Shown: piece by piece, positions 52,097-64,000 of the stretch
Numbering within the stretch: position 1 is the stretch's first letter
Layout: each line of letters begins with the position of its first letter
NCBI GenBank assembly: GCA_003991915.1
Contig: RQTK01000033.1
Span: 837,455-901,454 of the forward strand
From: Elysia chlorotica
Lineage: Eukaryota; Mollusca; Gastropoda; Plakobranchidae
Direction: 5' to 3'
Length of the DNA: 64,000 nucleotides
Translations under genes and position numbers: made by a program
Notes under the pieces: generated by a model
Database searches by the model: none
Told to the model about the DNA's origin: nothing
Seen by the model: the letters and a program-made list of their open reading frames with translations, nothing else

Positions 52097-55000
52097 ACAT
52101 AAGGGACCAATAGACCATACATCGACAAAGGCCTGTAGGTGCAAGATCAACACTGCCAAATCAAATCAGCTGTGAGTCCGTGATGTAATACACCTGAGCA
52201 GGGTCTGTCACCGCACCACCAGGTGCAGCATTAACAGGTGTATGTGCTTTCCCTGCATTGATACTGATACGTTTTCAGTATCCCTGTTCCTTGTCACATT
52301 GTATCTAAAACGGGTGTGTTTGTATTGATAGATACGGTAGATTTTGATAACCTATAGAGCAAGAAAACATAACTGTATTCTATCAAGAAATTACACTCAT
52401 TTTTAAAACTATTTACAACCCCAGATCCTATTGTCTTCATTCTAATTTATTACGTTGACATGCGTCTCTAGTCACAGTTACATTCCTTTGTTCTTTCCCT
52501 AAGAAGAGAAATCAATGTATTCCTGGATGTTTCCAGTGGTTGCTTTCTAAAGAGCTCTCTTCACTCACCGGGAGGTCCTGCACAATTTGACAGGAATGCT
52601 TGCAGCTTGGGATAATATTTGTCTACCAGTAGCGCAGTGCCTGTGTGCATCAAAGTTGAGACCCCCTCAGAGAAAACAAGAGATGACTTCTTCATTAACC
52701 AGAACCTTTCTCCCCTGGAATTCTGAATACACAACCGTCACTGCGATTGGAAACAGCGGAAAGCAATGTTCGGAGTATGCTGAGGAAAATGAGCCGAGGT
52801 GGTTTATGGTTTTTCGACGACACAAAAGTCAATTTGTCTACATTGAATAATGAAGTGTCTTCTTGAAATATGGCGTCATACATCCCTCAAAGGACAGATG
52901 TACCCTTTGTAAAGCAAAACCTATTTTTTGCCACGTGTGAACTACGATATCAGGCATTTCCAAAGCTCCGCTAGAGAAAACAGACTTAACGTTATCTATC
53001 GTGATCTAACATTGCAATTGTATGGTCAGTGGTCAAAACTGAGAGAGTGGATTAGTGGCTTGAGAAGTGTACGGAGGTAAAGACACTATGTTGCTTCAAG
53101 GACACAATTTTACATCGCTTCAGAACTTGTTTGCAATGCTGCCTCTTGTCTGTTTTTAATTGTGCGGGTACATTTGAATGATATTTTTTATTTTCTTGAA
53201 AGGGAGAAATAGTTATTTTTTAATGAGTACACGTATTTAGAAGCGCTAAGAATTCTTATGATTGATTGAATCAAATGTTAAATAAAATATTACATGTATC
53301 CAGGTAAATGTAGATCTATTTTACACTGAATTATTTATACCTTTATACTGGTCATTTGGTTTCCTTGATAAGCCTGTTTGAAACATTTGTTTCAACTTGC
53401 ACAATACCTCGAACCCGAGACTCACTCCTCGAGTGCATCAGCCACTCACTGCCAATCCGAAAAATATCACGCGCACTAAATAATTGTCGATGTAGATTCT
53501 GTGCGAGAAGCCAACTGCTGATCTGACCTTTCGCCATTTATAACTCCCATTCTTGGCACCGAACTTTGACAAGCCTTGGGAATTTCTGGCATTTCATTGT
53601 TTTCCTCATGGGCGTGTGCCTCATCAGGGACGGACATTCTTCTCTAGAAGTTTCATATCAAGTTTTATGGGCTATTATCATGGGCTGTGGTCCTAAAATA
53701 AACGAAGTGTTTATTTTGTTGCATCAATCTGCGTGCCTGACACAGTTCAATGAGGCTGTAAATGTGTCTTTTGAAAATTCTTGCAAAATATGCGAAATTC
53801 CTGAGGCGAACATTTGAGGGTGTAACAATATCATTATTATGTCATTGTAACAAATGAATTTTATGTAGATTACACCCACGCATGAATCACCACTTCACCT
53901 GTTATCATAACATTTTTATGGGTAGTAGCATTTTGTCCTTCTAATTTGATTCGGAATTGTTAGAATGCCTGACATTTTATATCTGTACTCCATACAGATT
54001 TATAGCCATATAAAAGTTTAGGATGACTTTCCATAAAATTCATTTCAGTTATCAGAGAAGACTGATGATTCGCCGCCAGTATTGTCAAAAGTGGGTATAT
54101 TTAATAGAGAGGGAAATATAAAATAGTTATATAAAAACTAATGGGAAGAATGTAAAATAAACAATATATTACGGCATACGAACGAAACTTCTTTTCACAC
54201 TTCGATTGCAACATCATTGATGGAATTTAAAGTGTATAAAGTCAGTGTGTTTTAATCCCAGGCCCCTAGAAATTCTACTTTTTTAGTAATAACACTAAAT
54301 AAAAATCATTATTATTCGAACCTGCGAAAAATTGTGAATCTTTTATGAGGCTTTAAAGGGCTAGAGCAATGCCAGCAAACATACTAGTGGCAACTCAACA
54401 ATATCCATTTCACTCTACTCTAAGCCTTTCTTTACACAGTGCCGACCTTTCCCTGTGGGGCCTTGCGTCCTCAGGTAACCTGTACTAAACCTGCAATGTT
54501 ACGATATCTAGGACAAGGGGCAATAAAGATGTCACTGTAATATCTGAACCGTATGAGTTATACGAGGCCTTGCTACCTCTACTCTAGACCACAAGACCAC
54601 CGCCAGGTAAACTTTGCTTGCCCTCTCTGTCAGAAGAGCTCTTCGTGGTGGTCTCTCGAAGCTGAATAGTTTGGCCAGGTTGATTAAAGATCTATAGTTT
54701 TCTAGATTGCCTGTAGCTATTAACTTGGCATTTCTAGCAATAAAATGATGTCGGTTATTTTTTTCCGGCGTGGGCTTCACGATATCATTTTTTTTTTTTA
54801 GTACGAAATTGTTGGTTGGAATTACAGTTTACCAAATATGATTTTGAGCTTGAACTTGCCGCTTCCCTCTGCGTTTTTTGCCTCTTTCTGTTAGAGCAGA
54901 AATTAAGCTTTACTCAATAACAATACATGTACTATTAATACCAATACACTCGTATTTGTCTTTTTAATTTAAGTAAAACACGATTATTTGTTTAACCTGT

Positions 55001-56949
55001 TGTTCATTATTTTAATATTTTGTTGAGGTAAAACCCAATAATGACAATATAAGAAAACTGAAATCGGAATTAAATACAATATAGGTTATTGAAGACATTG
55101 TGTGATACCAAAAGAAAAGGGGATGCACGCATGCAAAAGGCCACAAGCACTCAAGAACGTTCGTTTTATGCAAATACCTACACTGAAAGATACTTAGTCT
55201 CTTTATAATACATTTCTTTATGCCCTCAATCAAACAGTTGCGTGTAACTTTTCTGTGGAATTAGATAACACGGGTTTACTTGCGATTGAAATTGATAAAT
55301 AATTACCACGCCTAATCTACGAATTACAGAGTACAAAGTAAACGAATATAAAACTACGTCTACTTGGTTGCCATGATCATTATTCTGTGTGGTTTCCCGG
55401 ACAGGCCATGAATAGCGCATTAACCGCGGGTTGACCACAGTGAGTGGCACTTGGAGGGTCCGGTTACTAAGGTAGGAACCATCTCTACCTACATACTTGA
55501 CACCCGTTACAGCATTTTCCTAATTCAAGGGCGGCATTTCTGTGTGTCTGGCCACCTTGTTCTGCTTTGGGGGTGACATGGCGACATACACTTAAACGGT
55601 CAAAGACATTTAAGGGTGATTTGATGGTACCAGGTAAGGGTGGATAAAAAGTTATTCCGTCAAACGAATTATGGCTGTAGTCTTTTTCTGGCTTGGTTAA
55701 CTTTGTGGTATCTCTGGTGGAGGGGTTGATTATTGTTTGCTTGTTTTTTTAAATAGTGAAATGCTTTAAAGCAAGAATTTCACATTTTATTTAATTATTG
55801 AAAATGAATGGATCTAACGATCTTGGTCAGCCTACTCTTTTGTTGTCTTTTGAAAATCTCTAACTCCATGGTTTCAGGAAAGCGTGTGAAATTAAAAAGC
55901 CTTTTATTAACTCTACCGGGTTGTGTAGTAAGGTGGGTATTTCAAAATATATTGTAACAATGGACCCGCGTATACGAAAAGGTCATGGTGATATAAAGAC
56001 TTCAAAGTCGTGCAAGCTGGTTTTGCTAAACTTTCTTCCTCGAATATAAAAAAAATGCGTAAACCATTCACACATGCTGGTTAAAAGCGCTTTTTTATAT
56101 ACGCTATTTAAAACTGTTAATTAGATGTCCAATAACAAAAGAAAATACACGTGAACACCAGTAAACTTACAGAACTGGACTGTTATTATATTCGATTCAA
56201 GTCAGCTTTCTCACTGTGTGTATCAAGTTGTCTCAATGTCTTAAAATATATTAACAGAAATATATCCGCATTGGGGAAATCATGTTACATTATGCATCAA
56301 CATGGCATTGTGACATGAGAACTACTGTCAAATTGTTTTACCCTTCTCTCATTGCAACGTTCAAACCGTCACATTCAACACATAATAGCGTAATAAGAAA
56401 CTACGAGCGTTTGCAACGTTCAAACCGTCACATTCAACACATAATAACGTAATAAGAATAGGGGTTTGTTTAGATTGTTATGATCTACTGACTTTCTTTT
56501 TCCTGAATTATATCAGTGTAACCTGAATGCCTGCATTGTTTTTGTTGTAAACGTTAAAATACATTTACCATTCCTCTTCTTCAATGGCTTTACAAGGACA
56601 TCACTATATGTCGCACCACTCCACTCTTTCCAACTCATTGTGTTTCTTATCGAAAATATATCTTCATCAATGTAATAGTATATTCTTTTCCGTTTGCACT
56701 TGGTGGTGCTCTGTGTGCTAAACCGCTAAGGTCAAGGTGATTTCCCGCTAGATCGTTATCTTGCCTCGCCTGTCCCTGAAAGGAATGATTATGCTTCACG
56801 ACCCACGAAGGACTCCTGCGGATGTCGCACTTGAAGGCTTGTTCACTACATGTATAGGTCTCGCACAAAATCGCTCCTAGTTTGCCATCTTCTGGATCTT
56901 GCAAGAGATGCTATAGGGCAACGAAACCCTAGAACACGATATATTATAC
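52097..56949. other. Intergenic sequence, no gene recognised
   Basis: Mostly unique AT-rich DNA. Possible very worn tRNA-like heads on the minus strand near 53405-53450 and 54565-54605 lack bodies. A 59-base tandem duplication lies at 56352-56459. Open frames of 80-90 codons (52587, 53566, 56647) show no domain. Confidence 0.5.
56352..56459. repeat. 59-base tandem duplication
   Basis: TTGCAACGTTCAAACCGTCA starts at 56352 and again at 56411. The copies differ by one base (AATAGCG/AATAACG) over the shared part. Confidence 0.92.
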
Positions 56950-57050
56950 TACCATTTGTACTGGCACCGACTTATCCACAACGGGGAAAACTTGCGCGGT
57001 GATCGAACCCGCACCTCCCGATTATAGAGCCCACAGGTTTTCCATTTTAT
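56950..57050 (-). mobile_element. SINE head fragment
   Basis: On the minus strand, GTGGGCTCTATAATCGGGAG and B box GCGGGTTCGATCACC lead to AGTCGGTGCCAGTACAAATG, the start of the family body, where it ends. Confidence 0.6.
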
Positions 57051-57840
57051 AAATTGTATTATGTCACTTCCCCCGCCCCCTTTTTTAATTAAAAACATTA
57101 ATAATGTCATGAGAACATTTTTTTTTAAATGAGGCGTCATTTGTTGGTTCCATTTTAGTTGAATGCTAATTTGTTTTGTATTCGTCCAAGAGCTTTGAGT
57201 GTACTCAGTGTATTTAAAAGATCATGTAACTTTCTATCTTCTGTCTTTTAACATGTGCCTTAGTCTTGGTGTAATCAAATTCCTCTTACTAATGAATGGA
57301 ACAGAGGTTGCCACAGAAGATGTTCTGGAAATAATTAGGAACCACTTTATTCGCATTACAAACATTTCTTTATCAGTTCTTATGCGAAACCGAAAACACA
57401 AGTCATGTGGTTCTCTATTTTTTTAAACTTTAGAATGATAAGCTCGTAACAATTTGACAAAAGGTTGCCATTCCATTTTGCAGGCCTCCTCTTATGGGTA
57501 GATCTAGACTCAAGGACAACCTCAATTGAAAATACCCTTCAATCTGTACGTAAATACAAGTATATACAAGTTGGCGCTTTCTCGTTTTCTGAATTGAATG
57601 AGAAAAGGGTGTAACCTTAAATTTTCCACAGTTGAAAAAAGATATTTCTGTTCGTTTTGAATAACATGATTGTATGGGGGTACAGCTTTAGCTGGCGGAG
57701 CATAACGGTGCTGGGTATGGTTCAATGTACGTGACGCCTTGAATTATAATAACGAATCATCATGTTAATTCAAGTCATCTTTCTCTCTCGGTCTCACTTC
57801 TCTGTGTGTCTGCCTCTTATCTCTCTGTCTGTCTCTCTGT
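57051..57840. other. AT-rich intergenic sequence
   Basis: No gene or repeat recognised. Confidence 0.6.
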
Positions 57841-57847
57841 CTCTCTG

Positions 57848-57902
<55 letters not shown>

Positions 57903-57974
57903 CTCCCGTTCTCTCTATCGCTCTCTTTCCCTTTCTCATCCTTCAAATAATTATCTCATATTTTTTCTATCTTC

Positions 57975-58034
<60 letters not shown>

Positions 58035-58036
58035 CT
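57841..58036. repeat. (ATCT)n array and (CT)n array
   Basis: ATCT units at 57846-57903 and pure CT at 57978-58032, with pyrimidine-rich sequence between. Confidence 0.93.
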
Positions 58037-61000
58037 TTCTTTCCCTATGTCTATCTCTCTCTTTAAAAAAAGAGCTTCGTAATTATAATAACATCAATAT
58101 TTCTTTCATCCGCATATGCTTCAGTCAAACACCAGAATTACGGCAGAATAAAATTAATACATAAGATTTTTTTCTACCGGTCTTAAATTCTTAATCTAAT
58201 CTATTTTAACCTGAATTCATTTCGTTATTTCCTTCTTTATTACTGAAGGTAAACGGACTAGAACATGAATAATTTTTTTACAATATTGAAGTATGATAAT
58301 TAGAACCAATACTTTGTAATAAACATTGACATTGAATTAACATTGACATACTAAGAGATAAGATAAGATAAGACGTACTAAAATGAGATAATGACAAGCG
58401 CAACATGAATATATTCTAAAAATGCACGGAACATAACTATTCTGCAGCGTGGGACTTGGACTTAAGTCAAGGAAGACGACGTTAGCAGTAGCGGACGGAC
58501 ATCAACATCAGTAAACAAATTGGTCCGGAGAAATGAAAAGATAAACAAGAAATTTTTAATGGCGTATACGATCAGACAGGTTGGGAAAGCTGTGTTATTG
58601 AATAAGTCACCAAATACAAGACATCTCAAATATAAATTTCTCTCACCGTCAAATATTAAGGTGTAAAGTTAACCTAGATTTTACATGCCTACAGTTTATA
58701 CAAAAAGTAACAAAATTACACAGGTTATTGAAGGTGGTGTGATGTAGCCTTTATGTACGCAGTGAACCGTGGATCTCGCGTATTGCTCATGGCAGTTGTA
58801 AAAAAGCGCAGTTGACGATTTAAAAAAAATGTTCGGCTTAATTAACATATAAATTATAAAATACTTTACAAGGTGAATGCCATGTTATTTTGAGTGCTCT
58901 TTTCCACGGGAGCAATCCGTGAAAGAATTCTGACACTTTAATGTATTCCATTTAAAAAAGACCAAGATAATGACCGAGATCAAGATTTCCTAATTGAATT
59001 TCGTGCCGAAATTCAATCTTTTTGAAAATTTCCCTGTTAAATTTTTCTTCAAACTTCCATCAGCGTGCTCTGGTTTTTGTTGTTGTTATTGCTTTTGTTT
59101 GTTTTTTAAGCGGTAGTTCTCTGTAATACAGTCAAGCCAGCAATTCACCATTGCAAATGTCAATTCTTCTTATGCCTCAATATTATTTTGCGTTTTAGTG
59201 TCAATTTTTTCTAATGCCTCAATATTATTTTGTGTTTTAGTGCTTTCTTTTTCTTTTTACTCATTGGATGATTTGTCTGCTTCATAACACGGCCAATTCC
59301 ATACTACATTACCCAAAGAACAGTGAAAACTGACTTGTAGAGATCTAGAAAATGTGAAAAATGGATCTCATCTTCTCTCGTCAGTGATCTTGAACATCTC
59401 TAAATAATTTTATTTTAAATAAATCAGGCCGGCAATAACTTGAACATAAAAGAATAAGAGATGGATTAAGGCTATATCCTCATTACAATAGACGGCCAAA
59501 TGTACCAGGGTTAGAGACGGACTTAACATGACATTACCGGCTATAACACCAAACAGATTGACGTTTTAAGACTTAAATCCCGAGGACATTTTCATTTTTA
59601 GTAAGAAGCCACATGGGGTTACTGGTTACTGGTATGTTGAATTATGATGTGTTTTCCCATGTTTTAAAAGTAAAATAAAAAAATATAAAAACCTTGTTAA
59701 TTTTCCAGATGAATAAAGCTCTAAACCAAGACCACCTGTGGAGTGACGAAATGACAAAAAATGTTTGCACTGTTTTCATTTTACATAGCGTGCTCCCCAT
59801 AGAAATATTATATCATGACGCGGTCCCAATACGCAATGGTAAACATCAGCGAGCCCAAGAAAATGTTTTAGTTGCCTTGAATAATGCAGCGTTTGTCCCC
59901 CTCTTAGAGCTGTTTTGATGCAACCGTTTTATGAATTAATATCACACGCATGTGACACAGCGTTTTACATCTAGCACCATGTAAAAATGTGATGTATCGA
60001 AGGTCATGCAGGTCTTCTTTTCTAGATCTAGCTCCTAGTTGCATATTCAAAAGAGAATTTAACAAACTTTTGTTTTGAATAAAGCAGCTTTATCTACCAT
60101 ACTAGGATGCTGTTTGTTTGTTTGTTTGTTTTTTTTTTACCAAAGCTGACTAAAGGTACTTTCTATGTTAATTCTCAAAGTCAGAAAAATGAAAATTAAA
60201 AGCAATTTACCGGAATAATTTGAATGCATATTTTTTTTCGGATATGTCAACATTAATCATTGTCATTTGGAATTTGTATGTTTAACTTGAGTCTTGCTTT
60301 AACTAGTAATTTCCTTTACGTCGGTCTCTCCCTTTGGCGTTTCTTAAAAAGACTCGCTTGAAATGAAGAAATATTTAAGATAATCCTCTCCGTTGAACTT
60401 ATGAAACCTCTTCAAATATATAAAATAGATATTAGTTTCACTTATTGATTTGTTTGGTTGATTTTTCTATTGTATTTAACAATATAAACACTATCTCGCT
60501 TTTATGGATATATTTTTTGTTTTGCTTTGTTTTATTTGTTCGTTTGTTGTTGTTTTTGTTTGTTTTTTGTGGGGGGTGTTTGTTGTGTTTTTTTGTTGCC
60601 GTTTTATGTTTTTCAAAAGATAGATAATAAAAAATGTTTAGTACACGTTTGCCATATTTTGCCATAATATTACAAAAAAATTACGATAAACGCTGATAAC
60701 CAAGATTAGATCAAAACGTTCATATTATTTTAATCTGAAGAGATTTAGCACTAATCTTTTTGGATTTTAAAAGACCGTTGAGCAGTTAAAATGACTTGTG
60801 ACATGTACAAGGATAATGTCACTAGATCTAGCTTCTCTCAGATAGGTTACAAAGGGTGCTCAGTACCCAAGTCTGAAATCTTATCAAAATACCATCAAGA
60901 CTGCCAGTTGTATGATAGATCTCTTGGCAAAGAATACGTTTTGTTTGTTTTCATACATTTTACGATAATACGGGGTTCCTTCCTTTTTTCTGTTTGATAT

Positions 61001-61959
61001 TGTTGTTTTTTCTTCTGGCTTTTTTGTTTACATGTGTTTGTTGATTTTTTATTAATTGTTTAGTAAGGGGTGGGGGTGTCCATTAGGAAAAACAGATTAC
61101 ACACCCTCTTGGGACATGGTGCTAGTTTTTGGTCGTGAACCAAAAAAGAAAAAAATACTAAATGAATGTTTTTAAACCCTGTAATCAAACACATGTTGCT
61201 GCATATCAGTACTATTATGTCATGAAGGTTTTTTTAAGCTCTCACACTAAATATTGGGGGGGGGGGGTAATTTTTGTAACATGTTTTAGTGAAATTGTAC
61301 AAGACCAATAAGAATAAAGTACTTTAACCATTGAAATAACCTGTGCTGCTTGAATATTTCGAACGATTGACGAGCTGATAATTGGTCACTCTTTGTAGAA
61401 CTTTGTCAAGTTGTTTTCCATTTGTCACACAGCTTATGATTACTCTAACAGAAAAGCCAAAAAACACGTTATCAGAGCTCTAAAAGTTAATTGAGAGAAG
61501 AGCGCAACTCCATTTTGGTTCTTGAGCGAGCTTTGATACAAGACATACATGGAAATTGTACACCATTGCCTGTGACATTTTCAGCAAACAAAGAGATAGG
61601 GGAGCAAACCGGACGAGGGTGTATTCCTCATTGTCGCCTAAGTTCTGATAGAGGTATACGGAGAGCAAGGACGTCATTAAAGTTCAATCATTTGAGGAAC
61701 AAAGAGATTGTGTTTTACAGAAACCTACCATTGAGTACATTGGGTTTGGGTGTTGTGATCTAAGTACAGATCATTTCTACTCTTCGTGTTTAGAGGTTTA
61801 AAACATGTTGACGATTTCCCCTATAGTGTAAACGATGATAGCTAATGACATAAAGGTCCTACATTTTTAAGAACGATGTGTGTGTGACAAAACACACTTT
61901 TTATCAAGAACAACAGAAGTATAACTCAAAATATTCTTAATCATCTCTGAAGCAATGAA
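58037..61959. other. AT-rich intergenic sequence
   Basis: No gene is recognised. It contains a 41-base tandem duplication (59159-59241), a G/T-rich T-run tract (60515-60610), a 13-base G run near 61256, and CTAGATCTAG at 60022 and 60822. Open frames of 60-90 codons look random. Confidence 0.55.
59159..59241. repeat. 41/42-base tandem duplication
   Basis: Both copies contain ATGCCTCAATATTATTTTG and end GTTTTAGT. Confidence 0.88.
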
Positions 61960-61964
61960 ATTGC

Positions 61965-62115
61965 GACCCACAACAGTTTCGAAAGGCCCTCCACCGTATT
62001 CGACAATATCGGTTACCGTAAAAACCAAACACAGAGGATCAGCGGTAATGTGATAAGGGAACAAACTTTGGACACCCTGCTCGCCACTCAATGCTCAACC
62101 GACTGAACCGCCCAA
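61965..62115 (-). mobile_element. Possible SINE head
   Basis: On the minus strand, GGGCGGTTCAGTCGGTTGAG followed by CATTGAGTGGCGAGCAGG resembles the start of a tRNA including an A box. The B box and body are worn. Confidence 0.45.
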
Positions 62116-62120
62116 TTTAA

Positions 62121-64000
62121 AAAAAACATGTATTTAGGAACGCATTGACAGCAAACAGCAGAGTTTCTGACCAACTGGTGGTTAGGCTAAAAGCCTTAAT
62201 ACAAAAATGTCGTTGGTTACTAGTGAAAATACATTGAATTAAAGAGAAGAAACTAACTTTTCCAGATAACTTTGTATTCACTGTTTATTTAATTTTTAGC
62301 ACTGCACAAACGCCAAAGATATTCAGAATGCCATATCCCAAACATGCTGTTGTGATAGAGTATCTAACGATTCTGGCAGACCGGAAGCTGGCACTTACAA
62401 AGTCAGGGCATTATTTACATTCAAAGCAAATTTGAGCTGAAATGTTTCGTGTATACACAAAAAAAATTAAATGGCACTATTAACCTCTACGACCTGTAAC
62501 CAATTTAAAAAGATTCAAAGCGAAAGTTGTTTATCATTTTGACATTTCATAATGTGCTAGTTTCGCGTAGAAGAAGGAGGATGGAAACGTTGCAATGCTG
62601 TGGAAACTAGATCTAGTTACATTTGGCAAAAAAGAGTAAAAATGTAGTGTTGCTATGATTTTTATTTGTTTTTGTTTTTTAGTTTATGACGATTTAGTTT
62701 TTGTTCACTTAGCCCCTGTTTTTCAATTGGGATATGTCGTTAGGTATTGACTACATTTGTTGATGTTGTTATCTCCCTTTGCAAATATGGCATAAAAGAG
62801 TGTTCTTCGAATACAATAGAAATTCATAGATAGTTTAGTTCAACAGCACTGGGTCTAAAGAACACTTTAAACATATACACCCAAGGGTGCACGTCCGAGA
62901 ATCTCTTTGGTTAATAGATTTTTGCTGGAGATCCTAATTCGTCTCTGGAAAACAAATCACATTATAGTGGATTAACGAAAAAGATAAAATCTTATGTAGA
63001 ACTTGTTAATATGGCTACTTTACGTGGGTTTTGTTTACGTTATCATTTTTCTAGAACATTGTTACTACTAACTGCATAATGTGAATGCAGCATAATTATC
63101 TTACTAACATGTATGTAGGAAATAATGTATTTTTCTGTGGCTTGTTTGCGATGGCACCAATGTGAGAGATGTTTAAATAAGTTGGTCTAGGTAGCTTCAA
63201 ATTTTAAAGCTGCAATAACTACTTCCGTTCCCTGATCAAGATTGATCACCTAATTCCACCCCATTCTCCCCTTCTCTTCCCACCCTCTTCTGTTGTACCC
63301 CATCCTTATTTAGTATTGCTTCTATGGTGTTTCTTTCATTTACTTTCAACCTATTCCTTTTTGCTCACGTCTCTTTTTATTTAAAAGCAAAATCAGCTTT
63401 ATCCTCTGTTAAACCCTCCCAAAAACAACGAATCACATACACGCAAACACGTCGCACAGCATTAATTTTTCCCACCTGCCTCTCTCACTCTGATCTAGAG
63501 TCGAGTCCTGAATGTGTGAATTCAACCGCAAACCGCAAGGTTCGGGTAAATCCGGAACATTCGGTAGTTTGTAAATCAACAACCATCGACCCACACGGCA
63601 CACGGGAAGGGATTTACTCTAGATCTAGTCAGATCGCTAGCTGCCCGCTTACCCGCCTTTTTTTAGCCGAAGGTGTCCCAGACACGGCTGCCTGGATTCG
63701 ACTCCCTTGTCCCCTAGAGCTTTTAACGACCGTGGTGCAGGGTCGGGCGTTAATCCTTGGCCCACCATCTTAGGTTCTGCAGGCACCAACCGGATGGTTA
63801 CTCACTGCGTAGGGAGAGGGACGGTGTGACCACAGCAGCGCTGTCAACACATTACCCTAACCCTGTGATGAGATCAGGAACAGCTAATGCCATTTTCATA
63901 AACGATCATTCTGGCAGATAATATTACTGCACTCTTAGCTTTCCTCTCACTGCACAGAGTTACATTCTGTTTGTGTTGCTCGGCTATGTTTACTTTTCCA
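62121..64000. other. Intergenic sequence to the window edge
   Basis: AT-rich to about 63200, then less so. GTTGTTATCTCCCTTTGC at 62764 resembles the end of the AAGGGAG elements. CTAGATCTAG occurs at 62607 and 63619. An ATG-started frame of 149 codons (63324-63773) is the longest non-repetitive one outside fox, but I see no domain or splice evidence. Confidence 0.45.

Noticed and set aside
53600..53632. TTTTC ... TCATCAG, a possible minus-strand hammerhead core
   Set aside because: The sequence between them does not pair as stem II.
63324..63773. Open frame of 149 codons with a hydrophobic start
   Set aside because: It is the best non-repetitive candidate outside fox, but has no domain, homologue or splice context that I can recognise. 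RNA data would be needed.

Overview
This looks like nuclear DNA from a lophotrochozoan animal, most likely a mollusc and perhaps a gastropod. It is AT-rich, has spliced genes, very many microsatellites and many tRNA-derived SINEs. Its only recognisable protein-coding gene is a forkhead factor whose DNA-binding domain mixes FoxA-like and FoxB-like residues, as in the invertebrate FoxAB class that vertebrates lack. The taxon is inferred from these traits and was not tested.

Layout. Positions 1-9002 carry the foxAB-like gene on the + strand. Three exons are visible (about 201-365, 5090-5681, 7982-9002), with introns of about 4.7 and 2.3 kb. The second intron cuts the forkhead box. A long 3' UTR probably runs to about 12.75 kb, where a good polyadenylation signal is followed by GT-rich DNA. 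Promoter and any upstream exon lie outside the window. From 12.98 to 64 kb I recognise no protein-coding gene. That part holds minisatellites (13.0, 19.3, 32.5 kb), a tandemly doubled 0.8-kb unit ending in GAT repeats (20.0-21.8 kb), a second doubled unit bracketed by CT and AAT/GAT repeats beside a 678-base assembly gap (45.1-48.1 kb), about 20 SINE copies or fragments, and long CT/GA and TCTA arrays.

The most interesting items are: (1) a complete minimal type I hammerhead ribozyme motif at 50,943-50,985 between two TCTA arrays, of the kind found in Penelope-like elements and retrozymes; (2) a near-identical 185-base copy of part of the fox 3' UTR at 16.66 kb, sandwiched between SINE pieces in the same orientation, as template switching would leave it; (3) a SINE family with different tRNA heads on one shared body, with target-site duplications and nested insertions; (4) a 108-base foldback at 41.74 kb; (5) seven exact copies of the palindrome CTAGATCTAG.

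Everything was read by eye. Family names rest on remembered consensus features, and no searches were run.
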